A stretch of 13,912 bases of DNA from Mobilitalea sp. GTDB lineage: Bacteria; Bacillota_A; Clostridia; Lachnospirales; Lachnospiraceae. The translations under genes were made by a program, and so were the position numbers. The DNA lies in assembly GCA_029974875.1 (NCBI GenBank), contig JARKQP010000424.1, positions 1 through 13,912 of the forward strand, written 5' to 3'. Below the pieces are notes generated by a model. That model was given only the letters and a program-made list of their open reading frames with translations, made no database searches and was not told the DNA's origin. Below are positions 1-6,788 of the stretch, piece after piece (the stretch's first letter is position 1; every line of letters starts with the position of its first letter).

Positions 1-663
1 GAGCGCTGGGGTCTGATCAAGGCTTCCCACCTGGACGATGCCTGCAAGCGCGCGAACATCAAGCCGGAGGAATTAAAGGGCATGGTAGTATGCTTAAGGA
101 CCGGCATGCACTTAAAGTTTGATGATTCCAAGGAATATTACCACTATTCCTGCGGAACCGGAAGGGAAGCAGGGGAATGGTTCGAGAAATACCAGCCAAA
201 ATGCGTGGCAATGGATATGCAGGCACTTGACCATCCGTTACATACCACCATGGGCAAGAACGGCGGCCCCCTTGGGATGAACTTGAACGGTGCTTCAGGA
301 AGGCCGATCACCGAGGAATACATCGAGCAGTTCGGCATCGAGGCATATGCGGAGTTCAACAAGGAGACCTACATCAAGACCTTCGGAATGGAAAAATACA
401 TGGAAGTGTTCGGCAAGCTGGAAAGACACGGGCTGGAAGGAACCTGGGAGCCCTGCCACAAGCTGATGCTGGGTAACGGAATCGTAGGTATCGAGAACCT
501 GGGCGGTGACCTGGACAAGGTAGTAGGAAAGAGGTTCAAGTTCATGGCATTCCCAATCCGCTGGTGGTTGGGAGACGGCTCCATGGTACGTGCCGTGGCA
601 GAGATTGACGAGGATGATTTAAACGATGTCCCTGACAGGGTTTATACCTTTGGTGCAATCTAA
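1..663 (+). CDS. Cyclase-family (PF04199) metal-dependent hydrolase, 5'-truncated by window edge
   Basis: The frame is open from base 1 to the TAA at 661-663, giving 220 visible residues; the start lies outside the window. The C-terminal half fits the cyclase/kynurenine-formamidase-like fold: a CHKLML segment, then GIVGIENLGGDLD (a Glu expected to bind metal or substrate), then a FMAFPIRWWLGDGSMVRAV stretch matching the family's closing pattern of alanine-Pro followed by Gly-Asp-Gly-Ser and Arg-Ala. The family's HxGTHxDxPxH metal site would lie upstream and cannot be checked. Members hydrolyse amide or ring bonds, for example N-formylkynurenine or cyclic diketones. The next gene is a beta-keto acid cleavage enzyme, so this enzyme could open a ring or amide to supply its substrate; that is inference. 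A terminator at 797-833 separates the two, so co-transcription is probably partial at most. Family call is fairly sure; the substrate is unknown. Confidence 0.8.
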   Translation, partial: ERWGLIKASHLDDACKRANIKPEELKGMVVCLRTGMHLKFDDSKEYYHYSCGTGREAGEWFEKYQPKCVAMDMQALDHPLHTTMGKNGGPLGMNLNGASGRPITEEYIEQFGIEAYAEFNKETYIKTFGMEKYMEVFGKLERHGLEGTWEPCHKLMLGNGIVGIENLGGDLDKVVGKRFKFMAFPIRWWLGDGSMVRAVAEIDEDDLNDVPDRVYTFGAI

Positions 664-726
664 AGAAAAGTGCTTTAAATAATAATAACCCGTGGATTTA
701 CCGGCTTTAATAAACAATGTCCCGTA

Positions 727-774
727 TATTCTATACAATAAATATTCTATGCAATGAATATCCTATGCATCAAC
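727..774. repeat. Three imperfect 16-bp tandem repeats
   Basis: Consecutive 16-bp units are TATTCTATACAATAAA (727-742), TATTCTATGCAATGAA (743-758) and TATCCTATGCATCAAC (759-774). Units 1 and 2 match at 14 of 16 positions; unit 3 is more diverged (11 of 16 with unit 2). They lie in the AT-rich gap between the cyclase-family gene and the beta-keto acid cleavage operon, just before a terminator hairpin. They could be binding sites for a regulator or a neutral slippage product. The surrounding gene-free stretch 664-941 otherwise holds only the terminator at 797-833 and a weak possible promoter. Confidence 0.6.
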
Positions 775-796
775 TGTAACCTTTAAACGACAGAAG

Positions 797-833
797 AAGG
801 CTGTTACATTAAGCTTTGTGTGACAGCCTTTTT
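797..833 (+). terminator. Intrinsic terminator after the cyclase-family gene
   Basis: A 12-bp stem (797-808 with 819-830, one G-U pair) carries AAGGCTGT on the left and ACAGCCTT on the right. The loop is about 10 nt (809-818) and a TTTTT run follows at 829-833. It ends transcription from the upstream cyclase-family gene and implies that the genes from 942 onward have their own promoter. Confidence 0.8.
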
Positions 834-863
834 ATAAGGAAATTTTGGATGGAAATATAAGAA

Positions 864-869
864 TATAAT
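864..869 (+). promoter_or_regulatory. Possible -10 box upstream of the beta-keto acid cleavage operon
   Basis: A TATAAT match lies at 864-869, between the terminator at 797-833 and the start codon at 942. The best upstream partners (TTGGAT at 845-850 with a 13-bp spacer, or TTTTGG at 843-848 with 15 bp) are poor -35 boxes with short spacers. It is listed because the terminator requires a promoter in this gap; the exact site is uncertain. Confidence 0.3.
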
Positions 870-941
870 AAAGCAATAATTTTATAGGGTAAGGGAAAGC
901 CGGGGTTATCCGGGGATATATAAAGAAAGGGGATTTTTATC

Positions 942-1805
942 ATGGCAAATCCTAGTGATAAAGTAATACTCACCGTAGCCTGCACCGGTGCATGGCCGAA
1001 GAAGGAAAATACACCATACGTTCCGCTGACACCAAAGGAGGAAGCGGAGGAGATTATTGCCTGCTGTAAGGCCGGAGCCTCCGTCGCACACATCCATGTA
1101 AGGGATGATGATTTCAATGCCTCCATGGACTATAACAAATTTGAGGAAACGGTCCATATCGTAAGGGAAAGCTGCGATATCGTAATCAACCTTACGACCT
1201 CCGGCGGCATCGGGCTATCGGATGAGGTAAGGATGAAGCCCTTCCAGGGCTTAAGGCCGGAGATTGCCTCCTATGACTGCGGCTCCATGAACTGGCAGAA
1301 CTCCTGCGTATTCGAGAACAGCCCCAAAGTCCTTGAGAAGCTGGCTGTGGAGATGGAGAAATACGAGGTAAAGCCTGAAATCGAGGTATTCGATGCGGGC
1401 ATGGTATACAACGCGCTTTATTTACAGAAGCAGGGCTTCCTAAAGGGGCCGTTGAACTTCCAGTTCGTGCTGGGAGCTGCCGGAGGCATGACTGCAACAG
1501 TGGAGAACCTGGTATTCCTGGTTAATCTGCTCCCGCCGGATGCAACCTGGGGTGCCCTCGGTATCGGCAAGGGACACCTCCCGATTATGTACGCGGCACT
1601 GGCTCTTGGCGGCAACGTGCGCGTCGGCATGGAGGACAACATCCTCTACTCCAAGGGAGTCCTGGCAAAATCCAATGTGGAATTTGTGGAGAGGACCAAG
1701 AGGGTCGTCACGGAATTAGGAAAGACCATAGCAACACCGGATGAGACAAGAAAGATCCTGGGCTTAAAGAACTTGAACACCAGACATCCGGAGCTTTTCC
1801 AATAA
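942..1805 (+). CDS. Beta-keto acid cleavage enzyme (BKACE/Kce family, formerly DUF849)
   Basis: The 287-residue product has the usual family length. Family enzymes are Zn-dependent TIM barrels that condense a beta-keto acid with acetyl-CoA and cleave it to acetoacetate plus a new acyl-CoA; the founding member, Kce, works on 3-keto-5-aminohexanoate in lysine fermentation. Visible signatures are the metal-binding pair in HIHVRDDD (His50, His52), NLTTSGG (83-89), the FDAGMVYN strand (150-157), FVLGAAGGMTA (175-185) and VRVGMEDN with Glu231 as the likely third metal ligand. The start is the ATG at 942 behind an AAAGGGG-type ribosome binding site. It is followed 25 bp later by a CoA-transferase, which suits removal or activation of acetoacetate. 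No other lysine-fermentation genes (aminomutases, 3,5-diaminohexanoate dehydrogenase) are in the window, so the kce symbol is not assigned; the substrate may be a different beta-keto acid. Confidence 0.92.
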   Translation: MANPSDKVILTVACTGAWPKKENTPYVPLTPKEEAEEIIACCKAGASVAHIHVRDDDFNASMDYNKFEETVHIVRESCDIVINLTTSGGIGLSDEVRMKPFQGLRPEIASYDCGSMNWQNSCVFENSPKVLEKLAVEMEKYEVKPEIEVFDAGMVYNALYLQKQGFLKGPLNFQFVLGAAGGMTATVENLVFLVNLLPPDATWGALGIGKGHLPIMYAALALGGNVRVGMEDNILYSKGVLAKSNVEFVERTKRVVTELGKTIATPDETRKILGLKNLNTRHPELFQ

Positions 1806-1830
1806 TTGAAGAAAAGAAGAAGGATAAGAG

Positions 1831-2493
1831 GTGCTTATGAGGAATAAAATCATTTCAGCCGAGGAGGCCGCAGGCTTTCTCAAAGATGGTGATACCGTAA
1901 TGGTCGGCGGCTTTATGTCCTGCGGGACACCGGAAATATTAATGGATGAAATCGTGAAAAAGGGTATCAGGGATCTGCATGTGATTGCAAATGATTCCGG
2001 CACACCGGGAAGAGGAATCGGCAAATTAATTGGCGCAAGATTAGTTAAAAAATTAACAGCTTCCCACATTGGACTGAACCAGGAAACAGGCGCCCAGATG
2101 GTGGCAGGTGAATTGGAGGTAGAGCTGGTTCCACAGGGATCCCTGGCCGAGAAAATCCGCGCCGGCGGTGCCGGGCTTGGAGGTGTCCTCACACCAACCG
2201 GAGTTGGGACGGAAGTGGAGAATGGAAAGCAGAAGATTACCTTGGACCAGGTAGAATACCTGATTGAAATGCCGCTAAAGGCGGATGTAGCCCTGATTAG
2301 AGGGAGCATTGTGGATAAGGCCGGCAATGTCTATTATAATGCAACTACCAGGAACTTTAACCCAATGATGGCTACGGCAGCGGCAACTGTTATTGTTGCG
2401 GCGGAAAAAATTGTTGAGGTTGGGGAGCTTGATCCCAATTGTGTTATGACACCGGGGATTTTTGTGGATTACATCGTAGGAGGTGAGGTCTGA
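1831..2493 (+). CDS. 3-oxoacid/acetoacetate CoA-transferase, alpha (A) subunit
   Basis: The 220-residue product has the length and motifs of AtoD/ScoA-type subunits: [10 protein letters not shown] (26-35), the [11 protein letters not shown] segment (57-67), [18 protein letters not shown] (111-128), and NPMMATAA (177-184) near the end. With the B subunit it moves CoA between an acyl-CoA and acetoacetate or another short acid, through a glutamyl-CoA intermediate on the B subunit. The start could be the GTG at 1831 (GGA 7 nt upstream) or the ATG at 1837 (AGAGGTG closer upstream); the protein would lose two residues. The stop TGA at 2491-2493 shares its last base with the ATG of the next gene, so the two subunits are translationally coupled. 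Context suggests the physiological acid is the acetoacetate released by the preceding cleavage enzyme. Confidence 0.92.
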   Translation: MLMRNKIISAEEAAGFLKDGDTVMVGGFMSCGTPEILMDEIVKKGIRDLHVIANDSGTPGRGIGKLIGARLVKKLTASHIGLNQETGAQMVAGELEVELVPQGSLAEKIRAGGAGLGGVLTPTGVGTEVENGKQKITLDQVEYLIEMPLKADVALIRGSIVDKAGNVYYNATTRNFNPMMATAAATVIVAAEKIVEVGELDPNCVMTPGIFVDYIVGGEV

Positions 2494-3152
2494 TGGCAGG
2501 TGAAAAGGAAATTATCGCGTCAAGGGTAGCCCAGGAGCTACATGACGGAGATGTCGTAAACTTAGGAATCGGACTTCCCACCCTGGTGTGCAACTATCTG
2601 CCAGGTGATGTACATATTACCCTCCAGTCAGAGAACGGCATTCTTGGGATGGGTGAATTATCAAAGCCCGGCACCGAGGATAAGGACCGCATTAACTCGG
2701 GAAACCAATTTGTAAATGTCCTCCCGGGAGCCAGCTTCTTTGACAGCTGTACTTCCTTTGGCATCATCCGCGGCGGGCATGTGGATGTAACAATCCTCGG
2801 TGCGCTTCAGGTGGATGAGACCGGAACACTGGCGAGCCATATCGTACCGGGAAAGATGGTGCCGGGTATGGGAGGTGCCATGGATCTGGTGGTTGGAGCA
2901 AAAAAGGTAATCATTGCAACAACGCATACGGCAAAGGGCAGTCCTAAATTAGTGAAGAAGGTCACCCTTCCTCCTACAGCCGTAAACAGGGTACACCTCA
3001 TTGTAACAGAGCTGGCTGTGATTGAAGTGACAGAAAAAGGCTTTCTTCTTAAAGAAATCGCCGAAAACACTACGATAGAAGAAGTAAAGAGTTTAACCGG
3101 TGCAGAGCTGTTTATTGATGAGAATTTAAAAATCATGAAGCCTTTCCTGTAA
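2493..3152 (+). CDS. 3-oxoacid/acetoacetate CoA-transferase, beta (B) subunit
   Basis: The 219-residue product matches AtoA/ScoB-type subunits. It shows NLGIGLPT (23-30), the catalytic QSENGILG segment with Glu47 as the residue expected to carry CoA, and [13 protein letters not shown] (125-137), a conserved glycine motif of the active-site domain. The ribosome binding site TAGGAGGTGAGG (2477-2488) lies inside the 3' end of the A subunit, and the start overlaps that gene's stop by one base. The substrate range cannot be read from sequence; pairing with a beta-keto acid cleavage enzyme favours acetoacetate. Confidence 0.93.
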   Translation: MAGEKEIIASRVAQELHDGDVVNLGIGLPTLVCNYLPGDVHITLQSENGILGMGELSKPGTEDKDRINSGNQFVNVLPGASFFDSCTSFGIIRGGHVDVTILGALQVDETGTLASHIVPGKMVPGMGGAMDLVVGAKKVIIATTHTAKGSPKLVKKVTLPPTAVNRVHLIVTELAVIEVTEKGFLLKEIAENTTIEEVKSLTGAELFIDENLKIMKPFL

Positions 3153-3233
3153 GGGGAGCTTTGGCTTGGCCACGATATGTAAACAAGGAAATGTTATGGT
3201 GTGTTAACAAAACTATATCTTAGGAGGTTTATA

Positions 3234-4394
3234 ATGAAAGGAAATAAAGTTTTAAAGTTATCAATACTTTCCATATCTTTTTTAATGATGCTCCGTCTGA
3301 CCATATCACCGGCTTTGTCGGTAATTGGTGCAGCAGTGAACAAGGATGCCACTGAAATGCAGATCATGGTAATTGTGGCGTCAGTTGTGGCTATTCCCTT
3401 TGGTTTTATATCAGGAATTTTATCCAGGAATGTTAAAACAAAAACAATTCTATACATAGGCTTAATATTATATCTCATTGGTGGTATCGGCCCCATGTTT
3501 GTTGCAAACTTTACCTTCATGATAGTGTGCAGGGCTCTGCTTGGAGCGGGAACGGGATTATTTTTACCCTTTGCGGCAGGTCTGATTGCGGATTTCTATA
3601 CAGGGGAAGAGTTCAATATGATGATTGGTTTACAAAGTGCAGCAGTTGCAGTCGGTAACATCATTACAAGTGCCCTGGCAGGTGTGCTTGCTTCCATCAA
3701 CTGGAGACTGTCCTTCCTTATTTATGCCTTTGCAATCATTTCCTTCTTCTTAGTAGCCTTTAACATTCCGGAGCCGGAGAAAAAGGAAAAGAAAGAGGAG
3801 GAAGGAAAGGCATTTAACGGGAAAATGCTTTTCATCTGTATCGCTATCTTTATCTACGCCATCATATACTTTGCATTCTTTGGCTTTATTTCCTATGTTG
3901 TTGATGAGCTAGGTGGAAATGCAGCACAGTCCGGCCTGGCATCTATGGTGATGACTTTATTGTCCTTGATTGCGGGAATTATCTTCTCCAAGACAATCAC
4001 TGTATTAAAGAGGGCATCCCTTCCGATTATTTTATTTATTAATGTTATTGGTTTCTATGTTATGTCACAGGCATCCAGCTTTGGTGTTCTTGTAATCGGT
4101 GCAGCCCTCGTTGGTATTGGATTTGGTTTATTAATGCCTTATGGCACGAAGAGGGTTATTGAAGCAGCTCCTGCCTCAGCCGGTACCTTTGCCAACGGTA
4201 TGTACATGACCTTTGTTAATGTAGGAACGGCTATTTCTCCAATGCTTCTTGCGGTAACCGGCGCAATATTCGGCCGTCAGAATGATGGACAGTTTATTTG
4301 GTTCGTCTCAGCGATAGCCCTGGTTATTGGAACAATCATTTCCGTTATCCTGGCCTTCGTTAAAAGTAAGGATAGCGTTGAAGAGAGAGCATAA
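3234..4394 (+). CDS. Major facilitator superfamily (MFS) transporter
   Basis: The 386-residue integral membrane protein has about 12 predicted hydrophobic helices and a charged cytoplasmic loop (PEKKEKKEEEGK, 181-192) between the two halves, as in DHA1-like MFS carriers. A motif-A-like stretch lies between helices 2 and 3 (GFISGILSRNVKTKT, 57-71), although the usual Asp is replaced. GAGTGLFLP (104-112) matches the helix-4 glycine pattern. The start is the ATG at 3234 because TAGGAGG sits at 3221-3227; an in-frame GTG at 3201 lacks such a site. It follows the CoA-transferase by 81 bp with no terminator between and is followed by a strong terminator, so it probably belongs to the same transcript. 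Its role could be uptake of the pathway substrate or export of an end product. Confidence 0.88.
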   Translation: MKGNKVLKLSILSISFLMMLRLTISPALSVIGAAVNKDATEMQIMVIVASVVAIPFGFISGILSRNVKTKTILYIGLILYLIGGIGPMFVANFTFMIVCRALLGAGTGLFLPFAAGLIADFYTGEEFNMMIGLQSAAVAVGNIITSALAGVLASINWRLSFLIYAFAIISFFLVAFNIPEPEKKEKKEEEGKAFNGKMLFICIAIFIYAIIYFAFFGFISYVVDELGGNAAQSGLASMVMTLLSLIAGIIFSKTITVLKRASLPIILFINVIGFYVMSQASSFGVLVIGAALVGIGFGLLMPYGTKRVIEAAPASAGTFANGMYMTFVNVGTAISPMLLAVTGAIFGRQNDGQFIWFVSAIALVIGTIISVILAFVKSKDSVEERA

Positions 4395-4501
4395 TAGACA
4401 CTAGTAACTGAACCACATTTAGAGAAGTAGAAGATATTAACATTTTCTTTGTTTGCATGGAATGTATATGTTTCATTATAATAGAACCAGAACTGACTCT
4501 G

Positions 4502-4549
4502 TAAGAAAAACACCTCGATGCCCCACAAGGCAAAGAGGTGTTTTTCTTA
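4502..4549. terminator. Strong, probably bidirectional terminator after the MFS gene
   Basis: A perfect 15-bp inverted repeat joins 4502-4516 with 4535-4549. Its GC core (CACCTC/GAGGTG) is flanked by AAAAA on the left and TTTTT on the right. The 18-nt loop holds a further short TGCC/GGCA pairing (4519-4522 with 4529-4532). The rest of the gap (4395-4501 and 4550-4682) shows only a weak AACCG/CGGTT hairpin (4587-4591 with 4601-4605) before the ECF promoter region. Confidence 0.85.
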
Positions 4550-4682
4550 TGCGGGCTGTTTAGAGACAGCTAGGAGTTATTTGCAAAACCGTTATCCCTT
4601 CGGTTGTTTTACATGTTTAGACTGTGAAAAGGAAATAATAGAGGATTAATTGAAAAAAAGTTTAAATAATTAAAAATTTATA

Positions 4683-4712
4683 TGTAACCTTTATAATTGT
4701 TACATCGAATAA
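4683..4712 (+). promoter_or_regulatory. Candidate ECF-type promoter of the sigma factor gene
   Basis: TGTAACC at 4683-4689 resembles the conserved AAC-containing -35 element of ECF sigma factors. CGAATAA at 4706-4712, after a 16-bp spacer, fits the CG-type -10 element. Transcription would start near 4718-4720 and leave a leader of about 33 nt before the ATG at 4752. A partial dyad, TGTAAC (4683-4688) with GTTACA (4699-4704), overlaps it. ECF factors often drive their own gene from such sites, so autoregulation is inferred. Confidence 0.5.
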
Positions 4713-4751
4713 TAGATGTATACAAAAGAAATCAATATGAGGTGCACTTTC

Positions 4752-5306
4752 ATGGATTCCGACAAAATTTTATATCAGGCTTTTTTGGAAGGGGACATAT
4801 CTGCCTTTGAAGAGCTGGTGCTGCGTTATAGGCATAATCTGGTTTATTTTATCCTGCAATATCTGAGGGACTATCAAAGCGCCGAGGATATTGCCCAGGA
4901 GGTCTTTGCGTACATTTATGTAAACCCCGGGAAGTATTCCAGTGCCTATCAGTTTAAGACATATCTGTTTATGCTTGGAAAAAGGAGGGCAATTGACTTC
5001 CTGCGAAAAAGTAGGGGAGGCAGGCTCATTTCCCTGGAGGAGGCAGAGATAGAGGCGGAGGATACCAATTCCCTGGAGGAGATCATTTACCGCAGAGAGA
5101 ACGCCAGCCTGTTGAGGGAGGCTATGAAGGAGATGAGGCCCGAATACCGGCAGGTTCTTGTGCTTATCTATTTGAACGGTTTTTCTGTAGCGGAGGCGGC
5201 AGAAATCATGCAACGTTCCGTAGCTGCTACCAAGGTGCTTTCCCATCGTGCGAAAAAAAGCTTGAAGACGATTTTGGAAAAAGGAGGAGTTGCATATGAA
5301 ATCTGA
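4752..5306 (+). CDS. ECF-type RNA polymerase sigma factor
   Basis: The 184-residue product contains the two domains of an extracytoplasmic-function sigma factor. Sigma-2 covers roughly residues 17-87, with SAEDIAQEVFAYIY (43-56) as region 2.2 and FKTYLFMLGKRRAIDFLRK (68-86) as regions 2.3-2.4. Sigma-4 covers roughly 126-176, with the helix-turn-helix FSVAEAAEIMQRSVAATKVLSHRAKK. An acidic linker (LEEAEIEAEDTNSLEE) joins them. The ATG at 4752 is chosen because GAGGTG lies at 4739-4744; ATGs at 4716 and 4737 lack a good site and the first would sit at the predicted transcription start. The 3' end overlaps the next gene by 11 bp, the usual arrangement for a sigma/anti-sigma pair. Likely responds to an envelope signal; the regulon is unknown. 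Confidence 0.92.
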   Translation: MDSDKILYQAFLEGDISAFEELVLRYRHNLVYFILQYLRDYQSAEDIAQEVFAYIYVNPGKYSSAYQFKTYLFMLGKRRAIDFLRKSRGGRLISLEEAEIEAEDTNSLEEIIYRRENASLLREAMKEMRPEYRQVLVLIYLNGFSVAEAAEIMQRSVAATKVLSHRAKKSLKTILEKGGVAYEI

Positions 5307-5898
5307 CCAGGAATTTCTAAAGGGTGTATATGAGAAAGCGAGGCTTATGGAAAGCCAGGAAGAGGAATCTGTGAAAAAGACAGTTGTTGCCCCAAAAACT
5401 ATGGTTTATTTAAGATGGGGAGCCGTTACAGCTGCTCTGGTACTTATTTTCTCGGCAGGTGTTTTCATGCAGAATTGGAGGAAGGCCGCCCTGGAGGATG
5501 AAATCCAGAATCCGGGTATTAGCACGGCACGGATTGATACCTTGGATGATATACCCCAACCTTCGGATGATACACCGCAGCCTTTCGGTATTATACCACA
5601 GCCTTTAGACCAGGCTTCGGAGGTGGTGGAGCTGGAGCCATTACAGAACACAAGGAAAGCGCCTGAGATTGCCCAAATATATAAGGCATCTGTGGATGAT
5701 GCAACCATTCTGTCAGTACTTGAGAGGAATGGGGTTAGCCCTGATCCTGAGAAAAAGACCCTGGTGCTCTTGAAAATCGAAGGAGATTCTTCACAGCTCC
5801 TGGAGATCCTGGTCCTGGATGAACAGACGGGGGACTATATGAATTCCCTTGGAGGGAAGATAACGAAAGAAGAGCTTGAAACTTATTTTAATAGATGA
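5296..5898 (+). CDS. Probable membrane-bound anti-sigma factor
   Basis: The 200-residue product has a charged cytoplasmic N-terminus (1-36), one membrane helix (about 38-58, WGAVTAALVLIFSAGVFM) and an extracytoplasmic domain. That domain starts with three proline heptads, each containing PQP (87-103), and ends in a folded-looking segment (about 125-200). I recognise no named domain. The role is inferred from position: it overlaps the ECF sigma gene by 11 bp and has the single-pass topology of anti-sigma factors, whose N-terminus binds the sigma factor. The ATG at 5296 has AAGGAGG at 5281-5287; a TTG two codons earlier is less likely. No regulated-proteolysis site can be assigned by eye. Confidence 0.72.
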   Translation: MKSDQEFLKGVYEKARLMESQEEESVKKTVVAPKTMVYLRWGAVTAALVLIFSAGVFMQNWRKAALEDEIQNPGISTARIDTLDDIPQPSDDTPQPFGIIPQPLDQASEVVELEPLQNTRKAPEIAQIYKASVDDATILSVLERNGVSPDPEKKTLVLLKIEGDSSQLLEILVLDEQTGDYMNSLGGKITKEELETYFNR

Positions 5899-5938
5899 GA
5901 TGATTTGAGCGTCAGTGGGCAAGGTTTAGGCTATGAGA

Positions 5939-6055
5939 TGAATGCGGGTGCAGCTATATGCATCTGGCTTGCCTTTAACATCGCATGATTACCAAGTGCA
6001 GGCAATCATGCGAGGCCCGGTCTTCGCCATATGCATATAGCTGCACCCGCATTCA
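5939..6055. repeat. 117-nt nested palindrome (long inverted repeat with inner hairpin)
   Basis: A perfect 25-bp inverted repeat joins 5939-5963 with 6031-6055 (left arm begins TGAATGCGGGTGCAGC). Inside it, TGGC/GCCA (5965-5968 with 6026-6029) continues the stem, and an inner perfect 10-bp arm, TCGCATGATT (5981-5990) with AATCATGCGA (6004-6013), extends by CC/GG (5992-5993 with 6001-6002). Nearly the whole element can fold into one long hairpin. There is no T-run on either side, so it is not a simple terminator, and no target-site duplication is evident. It resembles intergenic palindromic mobile repeats (MITE- or REP-like). It could instead be a structured RNA or a processing site. Confidence 0.8.
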
Positions 6056-6094
6056 CCGCGATAGTTATAGGAAGACTCTTGTCGGGCAAATCAT

Positions 6095-6236
6095 GAGATA
6101 GGGAAATACAGTGAGATAAGAAAAAACAGTGCAACAGGGAAATACAGCGGGATAAGAAAGTAAAGTGAGATAAGGGATGGAGTAAGAAAAGGAATATAGC
6201 AAGATAAGGAATAAAGTAAGACAAATAGAAAAGAGT
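6095..6236. repeat. Degenerate 17-19 bp tandem repeat, eight units
   Basis: Eight consecutive purine-rich units can be aligned at 6095-6112, 6113-6130, 6131-6148, 6149-6166, 6167-6183, 6184-6200, 6201-6217 and 6218-6236. Examples are GAGATAGGGAAATACAGT, GAGATAAGAAAAAACAGT and AAGATAAGGAATAAAGT. The array ends just before the ribosome binding site of the lipoprotein gene (GGAGG at 6240-6244), so it probably lies in its 5' leader. Together with the palindrome it fills most of the gene-free stretch 5899-6252; between them, 6056-6094 shows nothing recognisable. Confidence 0.7.
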
Positions 6237-6252
6237 AGTGGAGGATATTAAA

Positions 6253-6783
6253 ATGTTGAAAAGAATAATTAGTATTATGATGATAGGAATTTTAGCTTTA
6301 GGCCTGACCGCCTGCGGGACAGCAGCCGGAAATGGGGCGGGTAAGGGGCCGGAAGGTGAATTAAGTGATATTATTGATAAGATCTATGAGCAAAAGAAAC
6401 TGGATTTGGCGTTAGCAACAACAAAGCTGGATATTACGGATCTGGATGTATTAAAATATAGTACCGGGTTATCCGATGCATCCATGGTTAAGGAGGCCGC
6501 AGTATCTGAGGCGATGATCTCGTCCATGGCCTATTCCCTGGCACTGGTACGGGTAAATGACAGCAAGGATGCAAAGACAGTGGCACAGCAGATGTTAGAT
6601 GGAATCGACCAGAGGAAATGGATTTGTGTCGCAGCGGATGACCTGAAGGTAGCCGGAGGCGGTGATGTCGTGATGCTGATTATGGTAGCCGATAGTCTTG
6701 CGGATACGGTAACCGCCCAGCAGCTTGTAGATGAGTTTAAGGCGGTATGCGGCGGAAAGCTGGATTTTACCTTGGAAAAATAA
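6253..6783 (+). CDS. DUF4358-type lipoprotein
   Basis: The 176-residue product starts with a lipoprotein signal peptide: MLKRII, a hydrophobic run, then the lipobox LTAC with Cys21 as the lipidated residue, followed by a Gly/Ala-rich linker. It should therefore be anchored to the outer face of the membrane. The mature part (about 40-176) resembles the DUF4358 family, small lipoproteins of unknown function found in Clostridia, often near MBOAT acyltransferases. The start is the ATG at 6253 with GGAGG at 6240-6244; an in-frame GTG at 6238 lies inside the binding site. It precedes the MBOAT gene by 91 bp without a terminator, so an accessory role in polymer acetylation is plausible but inferred. 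Confidence 0.75.
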   Translation: MLKRIISIMMIGILALGLTACGTAAGNGAGKGPEGELSDIIDKIYEQKKLDLALATTKLDITDLDVLKYSTGLSDASMVKEAAVSEAMISSMAYSLALVRVNDSKDAKTVAQQMLDGIDQRKWICVAADDLKVAGGGDVVMLIMVADSLADTVTAQQLVDEFKAVCGGKLDFTLEK

Positions 6784-6788
6784 TTACG

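Noticed and set aside
775..800. TGTAACCTTT, identical to the -35 region of the candidate ECF promoter at 4683
   Set aside because: No CG-containing -10 element lies 16-17 bp downstream, and the sequence runs straight into the terminator hairpin at 797-833.
942..3152. Calling the cluster a standard lysine fermentation (kce) pathway
   Set aside because: No lysine aminomutases, diaminohexanoate dehydrogenase or 3-aminobutyryl-CoA lyase are visible, and the BKACE family has many other substrates.
3201..3233. GTG start extending the MFS transporter by 11 residues
   Set aside because: The strong TAGGAGG at 3221-3227 lies inside this extension and points to the ATG at 3234.
4716..4751. Upstream ATGs (4716, 4737) extending the sigma factor
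   Set aside because: GAGGTG at 4739-4744 fits the ATG at 4752, and the first ATG would coincide with the predicted transcription start.
5939..6055. Reading the long palindrome as an intrinsic terminator for the sigma/anti-sigma operon
   Set aside because: Neither arm is followed by a T-run; bases after the right arm are CCGCGATAG.
6006..6224. Minus-strand open frame of 72 codons with Leu-Ser-His-Cys periodicity
   Set aside because: It is the antisense reading of the tandem repeat at 6095-6236 and one palindrome arm; the periodic protein simply mirrors the 18-bp DNA repeat.
6095..6236. Possible CRISPR array
   Set aside because: The units are 17-19 bp, degenerate and contiguous, without unique spacers, and no cas genes are nearby.
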